6,837 nucleotides of DNA from Io17-Chloro-G2 sp034428715 (GCA_034428715.1 DAOUHE010000126.1:1-6837); one strand, 5' to 3'. Shown: positions 1 through 6,629, counted from the stretch's first letter. Notes: generated by a model not told the origin, from the sequence alone. A program made the numbers and translations.

Positions 1-2
1 CA

Positions 3-234
3 TTAATTAAGTATCTGGAAGATATGGGGATTCCTACTGGCGATACCTACGAACTACGAGAGGCTATCGAACAAGATGGGCCAACAAAAGAGCCACACGC
101 ATATGGACCGAAACTTATCTCTTGGTTTAGGGCAAGCAGTTGCGAAAGTTGCGAATGGAACTTGGCAAGCTTCAATACCCATGATTACAAATGCTATTGC
201 AAAATACTATGGCTGGGAGTTGGGCAGTGACTAG
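3..234 (+). pseudogene. 3' part of an unidentified protein gene, apparently frameshifted
   Basis: A plus-strand frame is open from the left edge and reads protein-like at first (LIKYLEDMGIPTGDTYELRE, then AIEQDGPTKEPHAYGPKLIS). It then becomes cysteine- and serine-rich and implausible before its TGA at 228-230. One frame over, from about position 121 to the TAG at 232-234, the translation is protein-like again (LGQAVAKVANGTWQASIPMI, then TNAIAKYYGWELGSD). The two good halves meet near 115-130, which suggests one extra base in a single original gene, or a sequencing error. An alternative is a genuine short ORF starting at ATG 24 or ATG 103. I do not recognise the family and assign no function. 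The hairpin and T-run directly after the TAG fit a real gene end here. The 5' part lies outside the window. Confidence 0.35.
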
Positions 235-267
235 TACGCCTACCGGCGTACCAACGGGCCTCTTTTT
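234..267 (+). terminator. Putative intrinsic terminator after the left-edge gene
   Basis: A perfect 7-bp inverted repeat (GTACGCC at 234-240, GGCGTAC at 245-251) encloses the 4-base loop TACC. A run of five T follows at 263-267. The stem overlaps the last base of the TAG at 232-234, so it is placed like a terminator for the gene entering from the left. The 11-base gap between stem and T-run is longer than ideal, so this is a moderate to weak call. Confidence 0.35.
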
Positions 268-537
268 GCTGACCTTACTTCGCATTAGGCATCGCTGAAA
301 CCATCAACGCTAGGCATCCCAGTTAATCTACGGGGTCGGCGACCAGGAGAATGGGTGGATTTGTCATGGTCTCGCGTCGCCTAGCAATCACGACACATCT
401 TCCTGTTAATAAGGTTCCACGCCTATTTCAGCGCGAAAGCTTCGCCCGCTAGGAATAAGCCACGCTGAGAGCCACGGAGCGCCGCATTCTAGTTTGAGGT
501 ATTTGTCACTCTCGACCAGAGCCCGCCATGATGCGAT
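268..537. other. Non-coding stretch with no recognised gene
   Basis: No convincing ORF, tRNA or mobile-element end is seen on either strand. A short direct repeat, TAGGCATC at 286-293 and 311-318 with a 25-base period, and a 5-bp hairpin with a 3-base loop at 433-445 are present but unremarkable. This is the space between the left-edge gene and the 3' end of the leftward operon. No clear T-tailed terminator for that operon was found here. Confidence 0.5.
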
Positions 538-1815
538 CTAGTCATCCAACCTAGGCGTGTCGCCGGTGATGCCTCTTTCTACCAGCGAGGCCAAGTCGCC
601 GGACGAGACTCCCAGCAGCTTGCTCAATATCTGACCACTGTGTTGGCCCAGGGCCGGAGCTGGGGTACGGACACGGCTTGGAGCACCAGCTATTCGCCAC
701 GGCGTTCCGGCGTGCAGATGGGTACCCGTCTCAGGATGGTCCACCCGATCGAAAAACCCGCGCTCCTTTAGTTGGGCGTTTTCTAGCACTTCATGAGCAT
801 TGAGAACCGGCGCGCACGGTATGTGTTCCGCCTGCAATTGGCTCATGATGTCGTAGGCTTTTCTTCCCCGCGTCCACTGGACAATCAGCCGCTCTAGTTC
901 GTCAACGTTATGTAACCTGGCTTCCAAGCCGGAGAATCGCTGGTCTGTTGCCAATTCCGCCTTACCCATGACGGCGCACAACCGCTGCCACTCTCGATCT
1001 GAACGAATCGCGATGGCGACCCAGGAATCGTCGCTGTCGCAGGGGAAGTTGCCATGGGGGGCCATCCGGCCGTCCCGGTTCCCCTTATGTCGATGCACCG
1101 ATCCGTTCATAGAATTGTCCATCACGTGGTACGCCATGAGATGGACCGAGGTTTCTTGTTGAGACAGGTCTATCAGCTGCCCTTCGCCGGTCCGGTTGCG
1201 GTGGTGAAGCGCGATCAGCAGGGAGGAAAGCCCGTAAAGTCCTGCGACAGGGTCCGTATGCATGATTCCCGAATTCATGGGCGGATCATCCCCATAACCC
1301 ATCAGCGAGGATAACCCTGACATTGGCTCGGTGGTGCCTCCGTTGCCCATGTACGTGGAGTAAGGGCCGTCGCAACCATAGGTAGGCATTCGTAGCATGA
1401 TCAAACTGGGATTCAAAAACCGCAGGACCTCGTACCCCAATCGAAAGTTTGGGATCACCCTTGCGGAGAAATTCTCGGCCACGATGTCGGAGATGCTGAC
1501 AAGATCGAGGAAAAGGCCCTTGCCCTCTATGGTATTCAAGTCCAGGGTGATCCCGAACTTATTGGTGTTCACCGAGTTAAAGGAAGCGGCCCGGTTGTAG
1601 GGCCGGTCTCCCGGCTGGTTTCCCGGATAGGTTCCCGAAACCCTGGGAGGATAACCGCCCCGCCAGGGGTCGGGCCGGTCCAGCGACTCGATCTGGATCA
1701 CCTCGGCTCCCATGTCCGCCAAGAGCATCGTTGTATAAGCGCCGGCCCAGGCTTGGGTAAGCACCACCGCGCGGATGTGTTCCAAGGGTAGTTTTCGCGG
1801 CCTTGGTTGGGCCAA
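538..1815 (-). CDS. CaiB/BaiF family (class III) CoA-transferase with catalytic Asp
   Basis: Class III CoA-transferases move CoA between acyl-CoA thioesters and free carboxylates in the cytoplasm through an aspartyl-CoA anhydride. About 425 residues, typical for the family. Family hallmarks are the N-terminal block LTQAWAGAYTTMLLADMGAE (about residues 19-38), NTNKFGITLDL, DIVAENFS, MPTYGCDGPY, and HTDPVAGLYG followed by HHRNRTGEGQ. Asp188 in TDPVAGL aligns by eye with the nucleophilic Asp of formyl-CoA transferase. The C-terminal half has the usual MAPHGNFPC, DDSWVAIAI, LKERGFF and PALGQHS segments. Start: TTG at 1815 is preferred because AAGGAG lies 9 bases upstream and the codon begins one base after the preceding gene's stop. 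ATG 1836 (432 residues, 20-base overlap) is the alternative. An in-frame ATG at 1923 would overlap the neighbour by 107 bases and is unlikely. Last gene of the three-gene operon. The family is sure; the substrate is unknown. Confidence 0.93.
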   Translation of the reverse strand: MAQPRPRKLPLEHIRAVVLTQAWAGAYTTMLLADMGAEVIQIESLDRPDPWRGGYPPRVSGTYPGNQPGDRPYNRAASFNSVNTNKFGITLDLNTIEGKGLFLDLVSISDIVAENFSARVIPNFRLGYEVLRFLNPSLIMLRMPTYGCDGPYSTYMGNGGTTEPMSGLSSLMGYGDDPPMNSGIMHTDPVAGLYGLSSLLIALHHRNRTGEGQLIDLSQQETSVHLMAYHVMDNSMNGSVHRHKGNRDGRMAPHGNFPCDSDDSWVAIAIRSDREWQRLCAVMGKAELATDQRFSGLEARLHNVDELERLIVQWTRGRKAYDIMSQLQAEHIPCAPVLNAHEVLENAQLKERGFFDRVDHPETGTHLHAGTPWRIAGAPSRVRTPAPALGQHSGQILSKLLGVSSGDLASLVERGITGDTPRLDD

Positions 1816-1816
1816 A

Positions 1817-3016
1817 TCACACAACTCCTTTTTCATGCCAGCGCTCAATTTCTTCGGGACTATGACCGAGAATCCCTGAGTAAACTTCCTGGTTGTGCTG
1901 GCCCAAGATGGGCGCGGGATCATTCAGATGCCAGGGAGTCAAACTCATATTGAAAGGAGCACCGGGAAAACTTACTTCACCGGCCACCGGATGATCTGAC
2001 CGGGTGAAGAATCCTCGTTCTTGAAGGTGTGGGTCGTTGACCACATCGGCTACGTCCAAGGCCATTCCGACCAAAATCCGGAGGGGGCTCAGACCATGGA
2101 AAAGTTCTTCCCTGGTGTACTGCGCCAAATATGGTAAAAGCAATTCCTCCAACTCCTTGCTTCGCCGGCGGCGGCCGTCCTGGGTGGCAAAGCGGGGGTC
2201 ATCGGCCATCTCAGGCTCGCCAAAAAACAACCACATGAATTGCCAAGTGGGCTCGTGGCGCACGTTTAACGACACGTAGCCATCTTTACATGGGTACAAA
2301 CCGGCCGGCCCCTCAAGAGGCCTTCGCTGGGGAGGTCTCCCCGAATATTGAGCACCCAATAGCTGCGGCCCGAAAATCGACGTAGCGGCTTCCAATATCG
2401 ATACATCAATATGCTCGCCGATACCAGTTCGGTCCCGGTAGCAGATGGCCGTCATACTGCCCACGAAGGCGCTCAGACCCGCTTGGTAGTAAGACTCGGG
2501 TCCAGGGGATTTCAGAGGCTCCCTTCCTTCCAATCCATTGACGTAGCTCAATCCAGACGCCGCGTATTCGACCAGGTCGGTAGCCTGATGATCCCGCCAC
2601 GGCCCCGTTTGGCCGAACGGGGTGATCGAGGTCAGGATGATTCCCGGCCGAAGCTTCTCCAGGGCGGCAAATCCCAAGCCCATGCCTTCCATTACTCCGG
2701 GCCGAAAACTCTCAACCACCACGTCGGCACTGCCCAACAGCTCGCGCAGCAGCGACATACCTTGTTGCGATTCCAGGTTTAAAGTGATTCCGCGTTTGTT
2801 GGTATGCAAATATAGGTACATGCCGCTGCTTTCGGAGTCATCTCTCTCGCCGGCAAGCGATTTGGCAAACGGTCCTAGACCTCGCGCCTCGTCATCGCCC
2901 ACCGGAGATTCGACTTTGATCACGTCGGCCCCGAAGTCGGCGAACATCTTGGTGCACAGCGGCCCGGCCACGTTTGAAGAGAGGTCTATAACACGAAGGT
3001 CAGATAGCGCGGTCAT
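1817..3016 (-). CDS. CaiB/BaiF family CoA-transferase homologue lacking the catalytic Asp
   Basis: A 399-residue class III CoA-transferase homologue. N-terminal family block at residues 6-38 (LRVIDLSSNVAGPLCTKMFA, then DFGADVIKVESP). It also has HTNKRGITLNL (71-81), VVVESFRPGVMEGMGLGF, ITPFGQTGPW (131-140), YRDRTGIGEHIDVSILEA (193-210), LQERGFF (331-337) and APILGQHN (368-375). In relatives the nucleophilic Asp sits in a D-x-x-A-G-L context just before this Y-R-D-R-T-G motif. Here that context reads YYQAGL, so Tyr176 occupies the Asp position. Glu174 two residues earlier is the only nearby acid. Start: ATG 3016 has GGGGA six bases upstream; the GTG just before it (3019) is less well spaced. 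It lies 38 bases after the crotonase gene and directly before a second CoA-transferase gene. It may be the non-catalytic partner in a heteromer, or an enzyme using another residue. The fold is sure; the activity is uncertain. Confidence 0.92.
   Translation of the reverse strand: MTALSDLRVIDLSSNVAGPLCTKMFADFGADVIKVESPVGDDEARGLGPFAKSLAGERDDSESSGMYLYLHTNKRGITLNLESQQGMSLLRELLGSADVVVESFRPGVMEGMGLGFAALEKLRPGIILTSITPFGQTGPWRDHQATDLVEYAASGLSYVNGLEGREPLKSPGPESYYQAGLSAFVGSMTAICYRDRTGIGEHIDVSILEAATSIFGPQLLGAQYSGRPPQRRPLEGPAGLYPCKDGYVSLNVRHEPTWQFMWLFFGEPEMADDPRFATQDGRRRRSKELEELLLPYLAQYTREELFHGLSPLRILVGMALDVADVVNDPHLQERGFFTRSDHPVAGEVSFPGAPFNMSLTPWHLNDPAPILGQHNQEVYSGILGHSPEEIERWHEKGVV
1825..1830 (-). promoter_or_regulatory. 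Shine-Dalgarno AAGGAG for the downstream CoA-transferase
   Basis: The minus strand reads AAGGAG inside the last codons of the upstream CoA-transferase gene. It stands 9 bases before a TTG at 1815-1813 that is in frame with the downstream gene. The upstream stop TGA (1819-1817) falls between them. This argues for translational coupling and for the TTG start. The hexamer also encodes the end of the upstream protein (Lys-Gly-Val), so a chance match is possible. Confidence 0.5.
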
Positions 3017-3040
3017 CACGATTCCCCAGCGGCCATAGCC

Positions 3041-3058
3041 TTAATTTGCGCGAATTAA
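3041..3058. repeat. 18-base near-perfect palindrome between crotonase and CoA-transferase genes
   Basis: TTAATT and AATTAA arms flank a centre of T-GCGC-G, so all but one base pair are symmetric. It overlaps the stop codon of the crotonase gene (3055-3057) and ends 24 bases before the next start codon. It could be a protein-binding site or a weak RNA hairpin. The arms are only A and T, so RNA stability would be low and coincidence is quite possible. Confidence 0.3.
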
Positions 3059-3888
3059 ACGTGGTCGCCAAAGGTCTCGTCCCGGTTCCGTGCCCGCTGC
3101 GCTCCCTGGACTCTTTGAGACTCGTCGCCATCCCGTTCCTGACGGTAGGCCACGGAAAGGGCATGGGCCTGGAAGGCACTGGTGATGCTTACCCTAAATC
3201 CCATCTCGTCCTGCATCTGGTTGATCGACAGTTTGGCCAGCCGCACGGCGAAGGGGTCCTGCAACGCGATTCGTTGGGCCAGCGCCATGGTTTCCTCTTC
3301 GAGCTTATCCAGGGGAACGACGCGATTCACCATCCCAAGGTGTAGAGCCTCCTCAGCTTCGATCCAGTCTCCGGTAAAAAGAGCCTCCTTGGCCCGGCGA
3401 ACGCCGATCTCCCAGGGAAGGCTTGAGTATTGCACGTGGGGGCCGCCCCACCTGACGGTGCGGTCGGCGAACCTGGCGTTGTCCGCGGTGACGATCAGGT
3501 CGCACGCGGTCGCCAGCATCAGTCCACCCATGATACAAACCCCTTGCACCTGGGCGATCGTCGGCTTGGCGAATTCCCGCCAGCGGAGCGTATTCGTTAG
3601 GTTCTGGTCGATGCTGCGTTTGTACCTTCCAGGCATGCCGGGAGGATAAGGCCGCAATATCCGGTCTTCCCTTTCCTGAGAGCTGCCCAGGTCATGGCCT
3701 GAGGAGAAATGTTCGCCCGCGCCGGCTACGATCACCACCCGCACTGATTCATCCTCGGCCGCCCGCGCCAGCGCATCATCATACTCCTCTCGCATGATGC
3801 GGCTTTGAGCGTTCAACACCTCGGGCCTGTTCACCGTGATTTTGAGCACCGCATCCACTTGGTCAGTAAAAATGGTCCGATATTCCAT
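3055..3888 (-). CDS. Crotonase-fold (enoyl-CoA hydratase/isomerase family) protein, GHDLG type
   Basis: A 277-residue crotonase-superfamily protein expected to bind an acyl-CoA in the cytoplasm and stabilise an enolate in an oxyanion hole. Visible blocks are VNRPEVLNAQ (19-28), VVIVAGAGEHFSSGHDLG (51-68, first oxyanion-hole strand), FAKPTIAQVQGVCIMGGLML (106-125, second oxyanion-hole Gly pair), ACDLIVTADNARFADRTVRW (128-147), and LFTGDWIEAEEALHLGMVNR (170-189). Aligned by eye with rat enoyl-CoA hydratase, the positions of catalytic Glu144 and Glu164 hold Met124 and Thr144. Classical hydration is therefore doubtful, although similar 'GHDLG ... GGLML' proteins are usually annotated as enoyl-CoA hydratases. 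Start: ATG 3888 has GGTGAGG five bases upstream; ATG 3891 is too close to it, and the in-frame ATG at 4014 precedes a stretch unlike the family. First gene of the operon with two CoA-transferases. Confidence 0.92.
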   Translation of the reverse strand: MEYRTIFTDQVDAVLKITVNRPEVLNAQSRIMREEYDDALARAAEDESVRVVIVAGAGEHFSSGHDLGSSQEREDRILRPYPPGMPGRYKRSIDQNLTNTLRWREFAKPTIAQVQGVCIMGGLMLATACDLIVTADNARFADRTVRWGGPHVQYSSLPWEIGVRRAKEALFTGDWIEAEEALHLGMVNRVVPLDKLEEETMALAQRIALQDPFAVRLAKLSINQMQDEMGFRVSITSAFQAHALSVAYRQERDGDESQRVQGAQRARNRDETFGDHV

Positions 3889-4082
3889 CATTTCCTCACC
3901 GCGTAGAGTTTTTCCCGGATAGGCGGGAACCAGTTGTTTACGAGATTTAACCCAATTATTGAAGAATGAACTTTGGGTGCTCCCGATTTTACATCGTTCG
4001 GGGCGAGGCTGCATGGCAACTTCGCCATTTGACTTATACCCGGTGGTGCATATTGATTACTTACCCTTTCCGGCTTTAGGGG

Positions 4083-4103
4083 GCTGCCTACATGAAAGGC
4101 AGC
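4083..4103. repeat. 7-bp perfect inverted repeat in the operon leader
   Basis: GCTGCCT at 4083-4089 and AGGCAGC at 4097-4103 form a perfect stem with a 7-base loop. It lies about 195 bases upstream of the crotonase start and 12 bases from the CTAG that borders the IS630 remnant. Neither strand has a T-run after it, so it is not a clear intrinsic terminator. It could be an operator, a leader hairpin, or part of old mobile-element sequence. Confidence 0.35.
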
Positions 4104-4121
4104 ATCCTTCATCCCTAGTAG

Positions 4122-4322
4122 TCAGTCATGTTTGGAATCGAAGGGATAGAGGCGGTGAAGTTTGCCCCTGGCGTCCTGGGTGTTGAACCGCCAGTTAATG
4201 GTGACTCGGGCGGCATTTCGCTCCGTGACCAGGGCCTGGACCTCCCGCCGGAGGGCGGGTTCGTTGGGGACGCGCTGCTTGAGGCAGGAGCGGGACAGCA
4301 CGCTGAACTCGATTTTGCCAGC
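4122..4322 (-). pseudogene. Remnant of an IS630-family transposase (C-terminal about 66 residues)
   Basis: The minus strand encodes the C-terminus of an IS630-family DDE transposase: KIEFSVLSRSCLKQR, ALRREVQALV, ERNAA, TINWRFNT and KLHRLYPFDSK, ending at TGA 4124-4122. By eye 54 of 65 residues match the copy at 6634-6837. Similarity stops abruptly beyond 4322, so the rest of the gene is gone. The tripeptide aligned with Met-Ala-Glu in the other copy is Ala-Gly-Lys, which replaces what I take to be the third catalytic acid. It is not functional. The element end is probably near 4118, where CTAG (4115-4118) matches the CTAG at the other copy's border. Confidence 0.8.
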
Positions 4323-5092
4323 ATCGTCCCCGCTACACTACCCATCCCGCTCGCTGCGTAATGCACAAGTTTAAGGAAACCAGAAACGGACTGGAATAAG
4401 CTTTCCATTCCTTCACATTGCTCTTGGGTTGAGGAGAGAGTTTCCTTTTCTGAATTCTCTCAAACTGGCCTTATTCCGTGGTGCAAAGTTCTCCGGACAT
4501 AAGCTTCGGGAGTAAGGAGTCTCTTTGGACAGTTAATCCCCAAGCTTCATCCGAGCGGAGCCTGAATGATGTGAAAATTGGGTCAGTTAATCGGGTGAAC
4601 GCCTCGCAAATGGATCTCATCGGCTTCACGTTGGGGATTGCTCTCAGCCCACAACGACCGCAAGACCTTCAAGATTATGAGCGAGTCACCCCGTTCACGC
4701 GGGAATAGTGGGAATAGGAAAGAAGAAACACCGGTGAACCCCTCCTGAATAGGTGCAGCGTCGGCGGCGTGGACGAAGCGAAGTTTAGCCATCTATGCCC
4801 GTCCTGACGTTCCACAATTCCAAAGGCGGTCCTCCGTACGGTCCTGCCAAGTTGGGGCGGCCGGATTCCTGCGGAGCAGTCCCTTCATCGGACACTCTCT
4901 CCGCTTCAGTCGATGCTACTCTGCCATAGCGTCAGGCCAAATGCTATAGCTTGGGCAACCAATGGCGGCTCCCGGCCCCGCACTTCGGACCAGGTGCCGT
5001 AACCAGCGCCGTTTCGCCCCTTAAGCTCGGGCGGATCTAAAGTAAGTCATAGACGGCCCGCGGCGCGCCAGGACTGGCATGCCCACTGGCTT
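4323..5092. other. Gene-free stretch between the IS630 remnant and the transporter gene
   Basis: About 770 bases without a supportable gene. Short ORFs exist on both strands (plus 4478-4708 from GTG, minus 4583-4792 from ATG), but neither has a ribosome binding site or a recognisable family. Small imperfect hairpins occur (for example CCCG ... CGGG near 4690-4704). A GC-rich cluster of palindromes lies at 5055-5090 (GGCGCGCC, GGCATGCC), just past the transporter's stop. It may be decayed mobile-element or pseudogene sequence, as it borders an IS remnant. Confidence 0.5.
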
Positions 5093-6229
5093 CTAATGCA
5101 ACGACGTCCCGGGAGCCGGTTCTTCCTCCGGCGGGCTGCCAATCTCTCCTTCCGGCGGCTTCCATTCCTGAATGAAGTACGTCACAATGTCTTTTCCCAT
5201 AGCCACCAGGGGCGGTCCCAAGATGATTCCCCATATCCCGAAATAATGGCCGGAGATGATGACAATCACGATAACTGCGACCGGATGGAGTCTCAGGGCA
5301 TTCCCCTGGATGCGCGGCACGAGAATGGCGTTCTCCGCAAACTGGATTACCAAATAGAGGAGGAGCACCCACAGCGCCTTTTCCGGCGCCGTCGCCAGGG
5401 TCACGATGACCCCGGCGGCTCCACCGATCCAGGGGCCAATGATGGGTATCAGCTCAGTTATACCTGCAATTATGCCCAAGAGAATCGAGAAAGGCACCCC
5501 CAACAGGAACAACCCTACGGCCACGATAATTCCGACCACCAATCCGAGGGTGAGCTGTCCCCGGATATACGCGCCGAAAGTCTGGTCCACAATATCCAGC
5601 ATCGCCCGCAGGTGCGCGTGCATTGCCGAAGGGAAGGGCGCGCACACCGCTGGATGCACCGCTCCCGAGTTTTTCATCAGGTGAAACACCAGTATCGGGA
5701 GCGTGGCAAGGCCGATGATGAGGCTCAGTGACCTGGACACAACGCCAAGGGTCTTCTCGGCTGCGTCCCAAGCCGCCCCGACCAGGATGTTCCCAACTTG
5801 GGCAATTGCATCCTCCAGGTCCTGTTTTATTTCCTCGGGAATCCGGTCGGCATAGATTGCTATCCAGTTTTCCACCGTAAGCCGTGCGGTACGGAAAAGC
5901 TGGGGGAATTCATCAACAAACATGCCGAACTCGCGGACTATAAGGGGAACAATCGCTAACAATATTCCGGCCACCGCTGCCAGCCCAACGAGGAACATGA
6001 TCACGATGGCGCTAACGCGGCTCAGATCGGGGTGACGCTTGCGCCATGGCATGGCCCGCTCCAGCAGCCGGACCACGGGTAGGAGGGTGTAGGCAATCAA
6101 CGCGCTGAGGCCGATCGTCAGAATGATGTTGCCCAACAGGTACAGGACCACCAGCGTGACAATCACTGCCGCGCCGGTCGCCAGCAACACCACGCGCTTC
6201 TGTCGTAACGATGGGGTGGGAGACGCCAT
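5093..6229 (-). CDS. AI-2E family transporter (PerM-like membrane protein)
   Basis: A 378-residue polytopic inner-membrane protein of the AI-2E transporter family, the usual length. By eye there are about eight hydrophobic segments: residues 13-34, 36-52, 72-97, 165-184, 224-244, 246-280 (a long paired block), 285-303 and 315-345. A soluble region lies at about 100-160, and a charged Pro/Glu-rich tail follows residue 356. Signature stretches are GAYIRGQLTLGLVVGI (219-234), the block GITELIPIIGPWIGG (256-270), and ENAILVPRIQGNALRLHPVA (299-318) followed by GIWGIILGPPLVA. Characterised relatives include E. coli TqsA, linked to autoinducer-2 export, but most members have unknown substrates, so quorum sensing should not be assumed. 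Start: ATG 6229 gives a family-like N-terminus; in-frame ATG 6268 would add 13 basic residues, and neither has a strong Shine-Dalgarno. It stands alone, 115 bases from ISAs1 debris. Confidence 0.92.
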   Translation of the reverse strand: MASPTPSLRQKRVVLLATGAAVIVTLVVLYLLGNIILTIGLSALIAYTLLPVVRLLERAMPWRKRHPDLSRVSAIVIMFLVGLAAVAGILLAIVPLIVREFGMFVDEFPQLFRTARLTVENWIAIYADRIPEEIKQDLEDAIAQVGNILVGAAWDAAEKTLGVVSRSLSLIIGLATLPILVFHLMKNSGAVHPAVCAPFPSAMHAHLRAMLDIVDQTFGAYIRGQLTLGLVVGIIVAVGLFLLGVPFSILLGIIAGITELIPIIGPWIGGAAGVIVTLATAPEKALWVLLLYLVIQFAENAILVPRIQGNALRLHPVAVIVIVIISGHYFGIWGIILGPPLVAMGKDIVTYFIQEWKPPEGEIGSPPEEEPAPGTSLH

Positions 6230-6288
6230 GTAAACCCGCTCTATCCGCCGATTACCTAGCCGTAGCATCGCAGCGCGAGTCAGCCGCC

Positions 6289-6316
6289 ATTATGTAACAT
6301 CAATCGTCACCTGCAA
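6289..6316 (-). promoter_or_regulatory. Possible sigma-70-type promoter for the transporter gene
   Basis: On the minus strand TTGCAG (6316-6311) and CATAAT (6294-6289) are 16 bases apart. The -10 matches consensus at five of six positions, the -35 at only three. It would start transcription near 6282, just before both candidate start codons of the transporter. It lies between the ISAs1 remnant and the gene. Pattern match only. Confidence 0.25.
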
Positions 6317-6343
6317 GCAACAGCCTGGTTTCGACAGGGCCTT

Positions 6344-6628
6344 TCAATAGTTGGGTATAGGTAAGCCCAGGAGGGATAAGGAGGCGGTGAGATTCCAAGA
6401 GTAACGGCGCAGGGCGGCGGCGATGTTTTGGGAGCCGGTTTGCCGGAGGAGGCCGATGACCGCGTTTCTGAGGGCAGCCATCACCTGGGGAGCCGCCCCG
6501 GTGCGCACTTGGCTGCGGTCCTCGTCAAAGGTCACGTCCCGCACCCAATGGACCTGATTCTCGATGCGCCAGTGACCCCGCCACAACTTGAGCAGGCGTG
6601 CCGGACCTGCCTGTTCCGGGGTCAGACT
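6344..6628 (-). pseudogene. ISAs1-family transposase, 3' fragment truncated by IS630 insertion
   Basis: The last 94 residues of an ISAs1-family (H-repeat type) DDE transposase. It starts SLTPEQAGPARLLKL and continues with the diagnostic RGHWRIENQVHWVRDVTFDE and DRSQVRTG, APQVMAALRNAVIGLLRQ and a C-terminus LLGLPIPNY before TGA 6346-6344. The Glu in RIEN is probably the third catalytic acid of the DDE triad. The reading frame is intact up to 6628, where a CTAG (6627-6630) meets the IS630 end; upstream codons are absent, so the gene is broken. The fragment's own terminus may be near 6335, where CAGGGC reads inward, but its opposite inverted repeat is not in the window, so the boundary is a guess. 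Confidence 0.85.
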
Positions 6629-6629
6629 A

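Noticed and set aside
231..236. CTAGTA resembling the IS630 border
   Set aside because: The match ends after six bases, and the following sequence is a hairpin with no transposase nearby.
286..318. TAGGCATC direct repeat with a 25-base period
   Set aside because: Only two 8-base copies, with no promoter or further structure, so chance is likely.
1837..1923. N-terminal extension of the downstream CoA-transferase from ATG 1923
   Set aside because: It would overlap the upstream gene by over 100 bases, and the added residues do not resemble the family N-terminus.
2622..3649. Plus-strand ORFs opposite the crotonase and first CoA-transferase
   Set aside because: They have antisense-shadow composition, while the minus-strand genes match known families throughout.
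3892..4014. N-terminal extension of the crotonase from ATG 4014
   Set aside because: The extra 42 residues do not resemble crotonases, and a good ribosome binding site directly precedes ATG 3888.
4244..4259. CCCGCC-GGAG-GGCGGG hairpin
   Set aside because: It lies inside the IS630 coding remnant and is not kept in the other copy, so it is a by-product of coding sequence.
4115..4408. Minus-strand ORF of 97 codons across the IS630 remnant
   Set aside because: It is in a different frame from the recognisable transposase and has a Ser/Pro/Ala-rich composition typical of an out-of-frame reading.
4478..4708. Plus-strand ORF of 76 codons starting with GTG
   Set aside because: No ribosome binding site and no recognisable domain.
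4583..4792. Minus-strand ORF of 69 codons
   Set aside because: Some stretches look protein-like, but there is no ribosome binding site, no known family and no supporting context.
5055..5090. GC-rich palindromes after the transporter stop as an intrinsic terminator
   Set aside because: GGCGCGCC and GGCATGCC are short and overlapping, and no T-run follows on the minus strand.
5096..5731. Plus-strand ORF of 211 codons opposite the AI-2E transporter
   Set aside because: It is an antisense shadow; the minus strand has a clear family match with membrane segments.
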